A stretch of DNA of 64,000 nucleotides from Kudoa neothunni (Eukaryota > Cnidaria), in assembly GCA_964304625.1 (NCBI GenBank), contig OZ199838.1, positions 8,060,001 through 8,124,000 on the forward strand. The letters run 5' to 3'. Below the pieces are notes generated by a model. It was given only the letters and a program-made list of their open reading frames with translations, did no database searches and was not told the origin of the DNA. Position 1 is the first letter of the stretch; the number at the start of each line of letters is the position of its first letter. A program made the translations under genes and the position numbers. This document shows, in pieces, positions 11,940 to 23,867 of the stretch.

Positions 11940-14333
11940 ATGGTTATTGATACTAGAGTAGATACCTATCCAAAAGGGGTATATAATTCAATCGAATTGT
12001 CATCTTATTATCTCGTTAACATCTCTTAAGGGGGTTCAAGATCATATCTTTTTTTATAATGTATATACCAATTTTTCTTAACAAGTCTTTCCTCTAGGTG
12101 GCCACGGTTTTTGTTTTCAACCTGATATTTGGCTCGGGAGCATTACTTCTACCTAATGCGTTCATAAATGTTGGTTACGTTATTGGCAGCATATTATTTA
12201 TCTGGCTGGCGTTTTTAAGGTATATTTCAAATGTGCTTAACTTTGGCTTAATTAAATAGCTTTGTAACGTGCACGTATGTGGTTGAAGCGATGTCCCTTG
12301 CCTGTGCCATAAATGCTTATACTAATGAAAGAACTATCGAACCCGAAACACCCAAAGAAGTTTTTATCCTACTTTATTATATTTTTAAAATAAATTTAGC
12401 TTCGTGAAGCCTCATTAGTTACTCAGCTTGAAGATAGTTTGAAGAAAGAAAACTTGGCTATTGGGAATGATGAAACCCTCCGCCTTCTTGGTATTTCAGT
12501 TTAACCGCCACAATGAAATTTAGTGTTCAGTTTAACAAAGTGAATTATAAAAAATTTAATTTTTGTTAGTCTCGTTTAAACCAACTAACCAATTGATGCC
12601 TCATTATTATAACAGGTTATTTGTAGGGGAGGAGGATGAGTTATTTCAAATTCAAACCAAATACGAATTGGTATATATTGATTGTTGTTAAAAAATATAT
12701 GTTTTATAGAGTGAAATGGCTAGATTGTTTTTTAGCAGACGTAAATTGATTGTTTTACTAATCCCTCGTTCATTAAACTCCACAGCATTGCTTATATTCT
12801 TCTTCATTTCCACAATTGTATATTTGTATGGTGATTTGCTAATATATTTGTCGATTGTTGGGAAATCGTTGGCAACCATTACTTGGTAATTGAAAACTAT
12901 TGTATTACCCGTTTTACTGGTGTGTAGCAGTTCTGGAAATATAACAGCAGCTGGAAGATTTTGTGAGAGAATAGGATTAACAAATGTTTTCAGGATATAC
13001 ATTGTGAATATTTTGGGTTGTCTATTTTGTTTAATTGTATTACTATTAGACCGTTTTCATTGGACTTATTGGCTCATTGATATATTTTAATGTTTCCAAA
13101 ACAAAATGCGTTCAATTTAGCACAATATGTCTACGATGGGTTGGTAATTTCTGGTTATACGTTTTAATATTCTCGTTTTTAAATACTCCTAATTAAGCTT
13201 GTAGATTAAAAATAATTTTATTCATTATTCTTATTCCTTTCCATCGAATAATAATTATTTTATTATCAGTTTGACTTAAGTGATGCTTCAAGCACTTTAA
13301 TTAGTTCTTTGACTATTTTTTAAACTAACCGTTTGTATTTATACATTGTCGGAATCAATATTCTGATTGCCGGAAATGGGAAAACTGTGTCCAATATATA
13401 AATTTGTAAATTCAATTCGTCTCCTGCCAAATCCAACAAAACCTAAAATCCAATTTATTTTAACATTTTTTTATGTCCATTTAATGAAAATCATAGCACT
13501 TTAGTTGAAATATGGTTCTTTTATGAGATTTAACATGATATTGTGTAGCCTTCATTATGATGATATCTCTGGCTTTGCTGAAAATTGCGAAAGGAAAAGC
13601 AACCGTCCCTGATGCATTCAATTTAAAGGGTATTCCCCTGTTTATTGGAACTGGGCTGTATTCATTCATGTGCCAACATTCTCTTCCATCCCTCCTCTAT
13701 CCCATTAGAGATACACGTCGAAGCTATACTCCATTGTTTATTTATGCCATAAGTGCAGTGCTAGTTATATACCTGCTTATCACATATAGCGCAGCATTTG
13801 CTTTTGAAAAAGATGAAGTAAAAAAGATATACACTATGAACTTTATGAATTTCGGAGATGGATTGTTGCTCAAAATATTAGGTCATTTTTTGCAACTTTT
13901 CCCCGTTATTGCTCTCAGTTCCAGTTATCCCATTGTTGGTATTACTCTCCGAGAGAATATAAAAACTCTTATCTTTAAAGATAATTCTGTAAATACTAGA
14001 AAAAAATTTATCTTAAAGCGTGTGCTTGTCCCGGCAGTTGTGATCTATCCACCGTACATAGCTATCTTATTTTTGGTCGATCATGTTGATTCCATTGTAA
14101 ATGTTGTTGGAAGTTACGCCGGAACTCTGGTTCAATATGTCATTCCATCACTGTTGGTTATATATGGCCAAAAGAAAGCCAAGAGTCTCTTCGGCACATC
14201 AACTTACAATAAAAATTTCCAAAAATCCCCATTTGGTCATATTGCAATAATTAGTCTTGTTCTAACTTGGAGTATTGTTGGTGTTTGCGTTGTAACCTAT
14301 TGCAACATCCAAAAATTACGTAAAATCCCATGA
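11940..14333 (+). CDS. TMEM104: TMEM104-family multi-pass membrane protein
   Basis: Polytopic membrane protein of the amino-acid transporter-like (SLC32/36/38-related) TMEM104 family; transport activity is unproven in the family. Ten exons: 11940-11978, 12098-12219, 12260-12359, 12400-12490, 12627-12670, 12710-12740, 12786-12885, 12931-13003, 13050-13143 and 13549-14333. They sum to exactly 493 codons (492 residues; human is 496 from memory). Diagnostic blocks are NLIFGSGALLLPNAF near the N-terminus, FVTCTYVVEAM, IVYLYGDL, GTGLYSFMCQHSLPSL, SYPIVGITLREN and GSYAGTLVQYVIP. Introns are 40-136 nt except the last (405 nt). Donors include unusual GTTTTTATC after exon 3. The first exon (MVIDTRVDTYPKG) is the least certain; the reading frame is otherwise continuous and looks functional. 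Confidence 0.9.
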
Positions 14334-14378
14334 AATTACTTCCTTTCTTCCAGTACCATACAGTTTCATATATCTATA

Positions 14379-14412
<34 letters not shown>

Positions 14413-15039
14413 TATACATATGTATTACGAAAATTATAGATATAGTCGCCATGTAATGTTTTAACTTTATGGGAATATTTCTTTTTTTTTTTGCTTTCAT
14501 ATTCTAGATTTATCTTAAAATATTTTTTAAGATTCTTAATATTAACTAGCGTTAAAGCCCAACTTTGCTCGATGTTGTGTGATGAAAATTTTAACTTCCA
14601 TTTGATTTTTGAATGGAGACATTTTACAGAAGAGTTAATCTAATTAGCACGTTAAACACTGTAAATTTTATTCTTCTATTTTAATTGATGCATTTTAAAG
14701 CTTTTTATTATTTTTGAAATGTGATGGTTTAAAAAAACAAAATTATGCGCATACTTTCCATTAAATATAAATAGTGTTATTGAGGGAAATTGATGAGTAT
14801 TTTTAAGTTTATTTACAAATTATGATCAGAAATACAATGCCCTTAATTTTATGAGCAATTTAATTGACGATTAAAGTTCATTTATTTACTAAACAAAGCC
14901 ATTAAGTAACTTAAATAGGACTTTTAGTTCTTTTCAAAATTTTACAATAATAATTAATCCTTCTGGTTGTAAAATTTATTATTGGTCTACGTACGATATA
15001 AAAAATAAAATCGACCTAAGATGTGTCAGCAATTATAAT
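14334..15039. other. Gene-free stretch with TA microsatellite
   Basis: Downstream of TMEM104. It contains a (TA)n run at 14381-14410 and, at 14547, the motif ACTAGCGTTAAAGCCCAACT. That motif resembles the left boundary of the unknown repeat at 55388 (ACTAGCGCAAAAGCCCCGCT). No exon was seen. Confidence 0.5.
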
Positions 15040-15803
15040 ATTAATTGTTACTCCTTTTTTTGCAATTTTATAAAAGAATGTTAATGAGGTTTTAATAATC
15101 TGTGAGCGATAACTTACGTATTCAATATTTTAACATTACTTTCCTGTTTTTAAATAAATGAAGCTGTTCTTTTTAACAAAATACGATTAATCTAAAGCGT
15201 AAAGGTGCTTTGAGGTTGAAAAATTACAGTAATGCTTAAATATCAACTGGTTTTCTCGAAGTAGTACACCCTTTTTAAAAAACAAACGTACGATTTGATT
15301 GCCCCAAATAATTTATTTGTATTGTATTATTCTTAAATTAACGAAGACTTTGTGAAAATATCGGTTGGATCGAATAAATCAATAATTTCTTATTAACTTA
15401 CATGGCACGTATTGAGAGTAGACCGTATTTTGTGCAAAATTAATCGTGAATATAAATTCTTAAACTACGTATAGAATGAGGTGCCGCATATTTTCATGCA
15501 GTTTTTCTATCATAATGAATTATTTTTAGTGAAAAGAAAATTATATATAGATTTGAATATTAACCTTAAGGTCTGGGGGTAAGGAATAATTGGATTAATA
15601 ATAACTTAAACATTATTTTAAAAATTATCTCGTAAAATATAAAAACTTATCGAATTAGTGATGCCAGCTGTTTTGCAAGAAAGTTTAGGAAAACCAAAAA
15701 ATGAGTAAAAACTTATCGAAAAGACGAATATATTTTCGATCTCAATCGATATATTTGATAAAAAGAAATTTTCATTTAAAAAGTTATCACAAAAATTTTA
15801 ATA
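15040..15803 (+). repeat. Dispersed repeat R, copy 1
   Basis: This about 760-bp non-coding block is matched, with substitutions and small gaps, by the reverse complement of 61192-61985. Shared landmarks include TTAATTGTTACTCCTTTTTT at the left, AATATCAACTGGTT and TAACCTTAAGGTCTGGGG in the middle, and GAAATTTTCATTTAA at the right. No transposase, TIR or tail was recognised, so the class is unknown. A Tigger (15804) is inserted at its right edge. Confidence 0.7.
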
Positions 15804-17864
15804 CAGTAGGCAATCGATTTTTCGTACTTTTTAACTTCTTGTTTCTCGTTTACTCTGGAAGTTTCTGTAAAAGTAAAGACCCAGTATTAGAATGTCATAT
15901 TAAAATTTGATTAAAAAAAGTTTACAAATAAAGAAAAAATGATGAAAATACGAAAAATCCATCGTTGCAGATTTTACGTACTTTTTTTTGAATTTTTCGA
16001 AGGAACTTGCGGGTTTTTCGTGATTTTCAGATGGCATAACAAAAATAAAAAAAGCATAACAATTAAGGAAGAATTTGAAATAATTGAATTTTTTGAACAC
16101 TTATCTAATAAGCGAGCGGAGGAGGCTACTATTCGATATTTTAAACTTTCTTACAATTTCAACATTGGATGGAATTCTTAATAAGAGAGAAGAAATAGTC
16201 AAATCCCATAAAGGTGGGTTCGCTTCACCGAAAAAATTGAAATATAGTACCAACAAGGAGCTTGATTCAGAGCAGTTTGAGTGGATTAATTTGATGCGCT
16301 CAAAAAATAGAGCTAACTTCTATTGATATGATTAATCAAGTGAGAAGATTGTGCTCTAATGATTCGAGGGTGGATTCCGATGTTATTAGATATAATAAAG
16401 GGCTGCTCACCCTTATGTGTTTTTAAAATCGAAGAAACTGCGCTACATTATCAGCAACAGGAGCTAAAATTTTTGTTCGTATATGTTTACATAGTTTTAG
16501 GAAAGAGCTTTGTCACAACTAAGTAGAATGCCTATAACAGAATAAAAAAGAGAAAAAAAGCATAACAATCTTCTTTGGCGCTTTTATATCTGGTAAGAAA
16601 CTCGACCCATTGATTATTTGACAAGCTGCTAAATCGAGATGCTCCAAAAATGTACAAAATCTTCTACTAAAGTATGAGTATCGCGAAAAAGCATGAATGA
16701 CTGATTATATGTTTATAAAATATATAACTGATTTAAATAAGTTTGTTGAATAAATTCCAATAAAATTATTTTATATTCGATAATGCAATTTCTAATTTCC
16801 ACAGCGATTTAAGCCATATAAAAATGGTTTTTCTTCCTCAAAATACGACAAGTGGTTTGCGACCTATAAATCAGGGTATTATAAATTCGTTCAAATTGCA
16901 TATAAAAGAGACATTATAAAACTTTTTTTGCGTTCACAGATGCTGACTCTCTCTCAACTTCCCCAGATTACCTGGAATCTATATTTTTAATTAAAGAAGC
17001 GTGAGAGTCTGTTAGCAATAAGACCATATTAAATTGTTTTAAAGCTAGATTTTCTTCTGCTAACGATAAAGATATAAATAATGAAATTACACTACATGAA
17101 CAAACAGAAATTGACTAGATGATTCTAGAGGAGCACGATAATTTTGTATGGGTAATGAAGATTCGGTTAACATACAGCATAAATAGTAAGGGTAAAAGAA
17201 CCACTATGATGTCGATATATTCTAAGATTTACCAATCGATGATATTTCTTCGAAGGAAATTATAGAATCAATTCAAAAACTTTAAATTTTTGTAAAGCGT
17301 AATGCCATTGACGAATACAACTTGGTCATATAGCTGGAAAATACGCTGTCAAACGTATTGTTTAAAAAAATTTAACCAAACTAAGATAACTGATTATTTC
17401 CACAAAAGCGATTCATAAAGTCGTTTCTCAGTTATTTTTTGGTTTCTATTAGCAATTTTTCAGTATTGATTATTAAAATTGACACATTGATGAGATACGA
17501 TAAAAACCATTATTATCGTTTCTTGTAGCTACAATAATTAATTTCGAAATCACTTAACTCAAAATTTACAACAGAATGAATCGCTATTTAATCACAAAGA
17601 TGAAATTATAAAGAAAATTTATACATAAAATAAATAAGACTTTGAAATAAATGTTGAATGTCAATTAAACTATAAAAAAATTAAATTTGTTCATGTCAGT
17701 GATCGCATTAAACGGTGTTATTTTTAATTATTTATATTATATTAAACTAAACTAAACAAAAAATGTGATAAATTTGAATGAAAACCCATTTAAATCACTC
17801 CCCCACCATCATGATTCTTAAGACGCGCATGCTCCAAAGAGCACGAAAAATCGTTTGCCTACTG
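15804..17864 (+). mobile_element. Tigger/pogo-type element, strongly decayed
   Basis: TIRs CAGTAGGCAATCGATTTTTC (left) and, inward from the right, CAGTAGGCAAACGATTTTTC; the left flank is TA. Remnants of the transposase run on the plus strand. There is an N-terminal helix-turn-helix near 16084-16326 (ISTLDGILNKREEI). A catalytic segment near 16770-16920 contains FYFDNAISN, and LRPINQGIINSF stands where the family has QPLDQGI. Many stops and shifts are present. The 2.06 kb length matches other Tiggers here. Confidence 0.8.
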
Positions 17865-17941
17865 TGTGTGTATATATATATATATATTGAATTCTTAACA
17901 TAATTCTCATATTAATTGATAAGGGTTCGATAGACCCATGA

Positions 17942-18457
17942 GTGTATATACAAGGGTTAGAAGACGCCAAAAAGATAGGGAACCACTGCTCTATAGCATT
18001 TGTTCCACCTGAATATGTAGAAATTGAGTATCAGAAAGTCCTAAGGAGATCATTAGAATTTACAAATATTAATCTTGTTCCGTTTTTCAATTATTTCGAA
18101 AAAAATTTTCTGAAAGGAACGAAATATCATGTCGAGTGTTGGAACGCTAAGGAAAGAGTTGTGGAATACATACCCTTAACTTCAAACAACGCAGAAACGT
18201 TTAACCATCATTTTCGCGATAAATTTGATCAATACCACCCAGGTCTTTCAACCTTTTTTGAAAAATTAAAGGTTAATCAAAGTAATGTTGAGAATGACAT
18301 CGAGTGCCACATGTTTAATGTTACACGCATTACCGATATTACGTACACGCGAAAATTAGGCTCTTTCAAAGAAATTTGCAAAAATTATCATGAATATTAT
18401 AGTATGACATACGTTCAACTTATAGCCAAAATATATGCTTTGAAATTAACCGATTAA
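17942..18457 (+). pseudogene. MULE transposase C-terminal fragment
   Basis: A 171-residue open segment resembling the C-terminal part of FLYWCH/MULE-type transposases: NLVPFFNYFEKNFL, then TSNNAETFNHHFRDKF and HPGLSTFFEKLKVNQ, matching the family's NN.E..H...... HP..W.F...L. pattern. The catalytic core and termini are missing. It begins 77 bases after the right end of the neighbouring Tigger. It is probably a truncated MULE rather than a host gene. Confidence 0.6.
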
Positions 18458-19174
18458 CTTATGTATAGTTCATCTATTATCGTTCCAAACATAGTGTGTT
18501 ATTTGCGCGCGCACGTTGAAGGTTGACCAGTTTTCTCTTAATGGTAGTAAACCGAGAATTCTTTTTGAATGTAAGGGAAAAAATTTATGATATAATTTTA
18601 CGAGCAATTTATTTACTTTAATTGATAAAAATTACAGAACTAATGTAGGAGTTCGGATGAACTGTGATGCAATTGAGTTAACTACCGCATTTGGATGAAA
18701 TTATAGGTACTTGGCGTGGTTATTAATACAAAGGAAGTTATATGCTAAATTAATAATTATTATTTTCAAAAATGAGTTTGTTATGTCTGCTCAAGTCATC
18801 AATTACAAAATATTGCTAGATTGTGCCATATTAAATTGTATATCAATAGAATAATCATGGTGAGGTTTACCTTAAACTCATTGATTCGCCGCAAAAAAAG
18901 ATAAAGCTGTTATGAATATAATACTTTATTCTAATGATAAGATAATAAAAATATGCCCAAGGACAATTTTATATTAGAATAGTTTAATCAGATGGAGACA
19001 TTAGATATCCAGAAAATTAATCGAATGCATGAAACATTAGTGAACATACAGTAATATCTGTTACTATACCTTATAGATGTCTTACAATAAATTCACCATA
19101 ACGTTGTCAATTATACCGTAGATATATTTATTTTGAAACAATTAGTAATTTAACCCCTATGTTGGATGTTGGTA
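18458..19174. other. Gene-free stretch
   Basis: AT-rich sequence with no exon, terminal repeat or RNA gene that I can support. Confidence 0.5.
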
Positions 19175-19556
19175 CTGTCGAACCCCGATTATCCGAATGA
19201 TTTTTGAAAATTTATTTGAAAATGATGTGCATTCTGCCGAATTCTCTCGCGACCCCGCACATGAATATAAAACAGGTGAAATGTGATGTTATAGGGAAAC
19301 AATAATGAAGGGTTAAATACTAATAGAAAGAACTAGTGACGTTTCATATTGACGTCATAGGATCAATAATAATGTATGCGTTGGAAGACATCTTCATAAA
19401 ACATTGGCATAATGATCATAAAAATTTGTAGTCATAAAATAAATGCACGGCAGTTCCTAATAGATTCTAAATAAAAAAATTTCGTTTAACATAAATTTCA
19501 ATATCCGAAAGGAAAATGCCATGTCCCAACATTTTCGAATAAATGAGGTTCGACTT
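19175..19556. mobile_element. Tigger-derived MITE
   Basis: A 380-bp non-coding element with ends CTGTCGAACCCCGATTATCC and, inward from the right, AGTCGAACCTCATTTATTCG. TA lies on the left and TTTA on the right. The subterminal TATCCGAAAGGAAAATGCCA is shared with the right end of the Tigger at 2681-4812 (CATCCGAAAGAAAAATGCCA), so it is a deletion derivative of that family. Confidence 0.75.
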
Positions 19557-20047
19557 TATTTATTCCGTAAATAGATAAAGATCAAAAATCGTCACAACAC
19601 TCGTATAACCACATATATTTTATCAATTTGACCAAAAATAGTTCTAGGGCCCCATAACTAAACGTTTAATGAGACATTTTTATAGTTTTTATGCAGAGAA
19701 CAAAACAATTATAGCACCTTATAACAGTTTCTATAATATTTAAATAAGTTTGAAAATATATTACTGAGCTTAAAATAGATCTGGAAAATAAAAATCTTAA
19801 AGAGAACACAAGTACAAACATTGTGACGCATGTTTTTAACATAATACATCTGCGCACGCTTAAACATGTTTAGGGATGATATTGACTTAGAATGAGAAAA
19901 ATTTGATACAAAGTATGATACTATTGAACAGAAATCTATTAAACACAACAATATTAGCATTCTCTCCCTTCACTCTTGATGGTATCATATACGTATGTTT
20001 TCGGTAAGGCTCGTAACTCGGTTGCACGTTTTCGTCTTGTTGTGGCG
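19557..20047. other. Gene-free stretch and presumed RPS6 promoter
   Basis: AT-rich sequence upstream of RPS6 with no exon found. Pyrimidine-rich patches near 19963-19975 could include a TOP-like transcription start, as is usual for ribosomal protein genes. I cannot place the start. Confidence 0.4.
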
Positions 20048-20908
20048 ATGAAGGTTGCTCTCTTTTCTCTTTTAGCTCCAAATAATATCTTCTATTTTTA
20101 GTTGAACATAGCATATCCCAGGCAAGGTACTCAAAAACAATTCGAAATCGAAGATGAGCTCACATTGTATATGCACCCGTTTTAGCATGGTTGATTTAAT
20201 TTGGTGTGTAGGAGACCCTTTTATGACAAAAGAATAGCTCAAGAAGTGAGTGGAGATTCTCTTGGTGAGAAGTGGAAAGGTTATATTTTCCGTATTACTG
20301 GAGGTTCTGACAAAGATGGTTTCCCGATGAGACAAGGTGTGATGACAACCAAAAAGGTTCACCTCTTGCTCAAACAGGGTGACAAAGGTTACCGTTGCAA
20401 ACGTGAGGGTGTCAGAAAGAGAAAATATGTACGTGGTTGCATCGTGGATGCCAACCTTAGCGTACTTTCAATGGTGGTTGTAAAGAAAGGAGAAAATGAT
20501 ATTGAGGGTCTTACTGATGTCACAGTTCCTAGACGATTAGGCCCTAAAAGAGCTGGAAAGATCATAAAAATGTTTAATCTTGAAAAGGATGATGATGTTC
20601 GCCGATTCGTCTTACGTAGACCAGCCACCTATAAAAATAAGGAAAAGCAAGAAACTGCTGATGCTGCTGGAAAAAAAAGACTCAAGGCTCCAAAAATCCA
20701 GAGACTAATCACGCCTGTACATCTTCAAAGAAGAAGACGTATTGCCGCTGCTAAGTCTGCTCGTTCGCTTAAAAACAAAGCCGAAAGAGAAGAATATAAT
20801 CAGCTGTTGAAGAAGATAAAACGTGATAATATGACTGTGATGAGAAAACCAGTTCAAGCCTCCCCTGTTCAGGCTTCAGTAGATGTTAAAACCAAGTCAA
20901 AAAAATAA
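20048..20908 (+). CDS. RpS6: 40S ribosomal protein S6 (eS6)
   Basis: Structural protein of the small ribosomal subunit and, in other animals, the S6-kinase target. Three exons: 20048-20053 (only ATG AAG), 20102-20166 and 20212-20908, with introns of 48 and 45 nt, giving 255 residues (human 249). The N-terminus reads M-K-L-N-I-A-Y-P after splicing. Conserved blocks follow: [45 protein letters not shown] and [14 protein letters not shown]. The basic C-terminal helix is present but ends in VDVKTKSKK, without the serine-rich RRRLSSLR phosphorylation motif of vertebrates. AATAAA overlaps the stop codon region. The tiny first exon matches the exon structure known from vertebrate RPS6. Looks functional. 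Confidence 0.95.
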
Positions 20909-21283
20909 ATAAACTCTCCTTATAGATTTACCATTGTCATTGAATTAGAGACTGTGTTTTTTTCTGTTTTGAAATTCGCTGAAATTAGCATGATTGACCC
21001 TGTAATTAGTTTAAAAATTGTGCGTTTAAAGGGGCATTGGGAAGAGTGGATAAGCGTCGAGGGGGAATGCAATGTCCGCGCGGACCTCTATTTTGGTATT
21101 TTATTGTTTATTTACTGAATTGGGAAGTAAGTTTTTTGAATTTGCTGAAATCCTAGTAATTATGATGCTATTAAAATTTTTATTTATCGACGAAAAAAAT
21201 ATATAAATTTAAATAAGTAGTGTTAACATAAAAACGATAGTTACTTCCTAAAAATACTTTTAAACATTTCATAAAAAGTGGTA
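20909..21283. other. Gene-free stretch after RPS6
   Basis: Contains the RPS6 3' untranslated region. No further gene or repeat was recognised before the TTAA target of the piggyBac element. Confidence 0.5.
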
Positions 21284-23174
21284 TTAAACGTTCCGTGTAC
21301 CGGACATCTGGCATTCGTGGACCGGAATTTGTGCGCATGATAGAAATCCAACGGAATTGCATAAATAACAAAAAATAGTTATTATAGTAAATGTAGAAAC
21401 AATTTCTACCGTTCACAAGAGAACATGAAACATTACATTTCAAACATACTACTTGGGGTTTTCTCCCGCAAATTTTACATCTTGTTGGAAATGAAGTTAC
21501 TTCAGGCAGGCGACCTATATTATCAAATTTTATTTTATCGGATAATGAAATGTATTTTTTCCGTGGTAATTTTATGTTTTCGTTGGTATTGTTTGGAGTG
21601 GGATCAACATTTGGGCGGCCTCGTTTACGATTTTGTCTGGATAATTGATTTTTATATAACGATGATTAACAAATTGAGTATGTAAAGGATAGCAGATCAA
21701 GAGTTTCCGCTTTGGAGGTATTTCCCATTTTGCACTATCATTTATATAGCAACCATGAATTGGTTATCGCTGTATTGATACCCCCACAAAATTCGCATGT
21801 AGAATTTTCTGTACTTGTGACTCAATCTATAAATTGACATTAACATGTCAGACATGTCAACATCTCCCATATTCTTGTTGTATTCTGATACGACAGCTGG
21901 ACAATTTACTTTAACTCGCTTCTTTTGGCGCCTATCAAATCTGAATAAAGTTGTTAAAGGTTCAATAGCAGAATGAGTTGATGATAACGTCACGACTGAA
22001 TCATCGTACCGTCGAGTCAACACTAAACTTTCATTAGAACTTTGGGCAAAATCAAAAGCACCACGTTCTTTCTTCATTAGCTCTTTTTTGGAAGCAAAGG
22101 ACATCCTTTCATTCGATTATTCCGGATGGTTCCCACAGAATAAATGCCACTTTTTTCAATATTATTTGCATCTTGAATGACGTAAACCAATTATCAAGGT
22201 ACACTAGAAAATTTCTGTTTCTAGGAAGATGCTCACATAACTAGATAACATAATCTCAAGAACTTAAGCCATAACTTACAGCGACCATAGGAGGTTTACC
22301 ATCTTAAAAACTAAAGTTATAAACCATCCCACCTCTTCCACATAATGCAAAAACTTTAAACCCCGATTTTGTAGGTTTATTTGGGACATATTGTTTTGCT
22401 CTACATTTACCATTGAATGGAATCATCTGTTCATCCGACGAATTGATAGTTTCAGAACTGATTTTTAAAAGCGGCATTCTCAAATGTTCCAAAAAGGGTC
22501 AAATTTTTGCAAATCGATCAAAGCATCGAGAAGATTGATCATTTGTAATATTTTTGTTGTCGTTAAAATGTAAATATTTTGATATCTGCTCGAATCTATC
22601 TCTCGAAAAGCCATTAGAAATGGGGGGGGGGGGGGGGTAATTAAAATATTTAGACCAATAACATCTGTAACGGGGCGTTCGAACAATCCCCATCAAGATC
22701 AGTACTCCAAAGTTAGCTTTCGATTTCCGGAACAGAGGTTCTAAAGTTAGAATCATTCTGGATTGCGTATCGATTTGATTCGGCAACAATCAATTCAAGC
22801 AGTTCATTATGGAATAATCTATCAAAATAATCTATGGAATAAATTAACCCCTTTAAATTTTCAAAATGATCGTTATCGTTGGACAATTGCTGTGGCAAAC
22901 CCATTTTGCTCAAGGTTTTTTTCCATTTTATTTTGGAATTAATTTTGGAATCATCTGATGACACACATTCTTCTCTTTTCATACTTGATGATAGAATCAC
23001 TGGATCATCGTAAGAATACGTATCTGGTTCAGATATGTCAGCACCAGTTAGGCTAATGATTTCTGATAATTCGTTTTCACTTCCATCATTATTAGTCCGA
23101 ATGTCAGGATCCATTGTGGCTAATCCAAATCCAGTCCATGAGTGCCGGGTGTCCGGTATACGGACACGTGTTAA
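21284..23174 (-). mobile_element. piggyBac-type element 1, decayed
   Basis: TTAA at 21284-21287 and 23171-23174 flank about 38-bp imperfect inverted ends, both containing a CCGG(A/G)..TC(T/C)GG palindrome followed by GGCA. The minus-strand transposase starts near 23114 (MDPDIRTNNDG) and has the acidic N-terminus of the family. The catalytic blocks are SSDEQMIPFNGKC and PTKSGFKVFALC, with the C-terminal VDMSDM near 21845 carrying the third Asp. Many shifts break it; one lies in a run of 16 G at 22622-22637. Confidence 0.85.
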
Positions 23175-23867
23175 ACATTGTATTATTTCAAAAATCATGC
23201 ACCTGATTCGTTTACAAATCTATCTATTTAATGAAATTGATTATTTGCATTACGTCAAATTTTTATTTTGGTAAATCATGAAAACCCTAAATGTTATGAT
23301 CAAATTCTTTTGAATGCTGCAATGGTATAGTGGTTCTAACTTTAAATGCTTAATTTAATCATTAACATGTTTAGTGATAATTGTGAAATCTATTAATAAG
23401 AAACAACTAATTTAATATATTATACCGATATTTATTACCTTACGAAATTTCGTTTAAGTAAATTTCAGAATTAGAGACAAGTTGCTGTCCTGTATACCGG
23501 ACATCCGGCACGAAAGGGTTAAGAAATTAATTACGAACGAAACAATTTTTAATATCTATTTAATAGGGAATGATATATATTTGTTATTAAACCCCATTAT
23601 TTAAAAAAAGACTAAACTAGTTTAATTTAACTTTTTAAATGTTTCGGCAATCATCGTTAATAGCCGGAGATATTATAATTGTAACGTTTTCCAATATTTT
23701 ATCGAGTTTTCTTTTATTCTTTACCAAATTACTCATATCATTTTTCTCCATAATTCACGCCAAAAAATGTAGGGTCCACTGGACCTCAAAAGAAGGAACG
23801 CGTAAAGTCGATTTTCAGGCACTCGGAAGGTTAACATTAAAAAATAAAAATTGTTTGTATTTATATA
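23175..23867. repeat. Remnant piggyBac ends
   Basis: Two isolated right-hand piggyBac termini. The first, 23489-23522, has the palindrome CCGGACATCCGG at 23497-23508 and ends GAAAGGG-TTAA. The second, 23761-23834, has GGTCCACTGGACC at 23773-23785 and ends CTCGGAAGG-TTAA. Neither has a matching left end nearby. No gene is visible in the rest of the stretch. Confidence 0.55.

Noticed and set aside
14381-14410. TA runs (also 38588-38612 and 2668-2680) as possible functional repeats
   Set aside because: These are simple microsatellites in AT-rich DNA with no sign of CRISPR-like spacing or regulatory context.
23317-23345. tRNA-like A box (GCAATGGTATAGTGGTTCT)
   Set aside because: There is no B box, anticodon arm or acceptor pairing within tRNA distance; at best a fragment.
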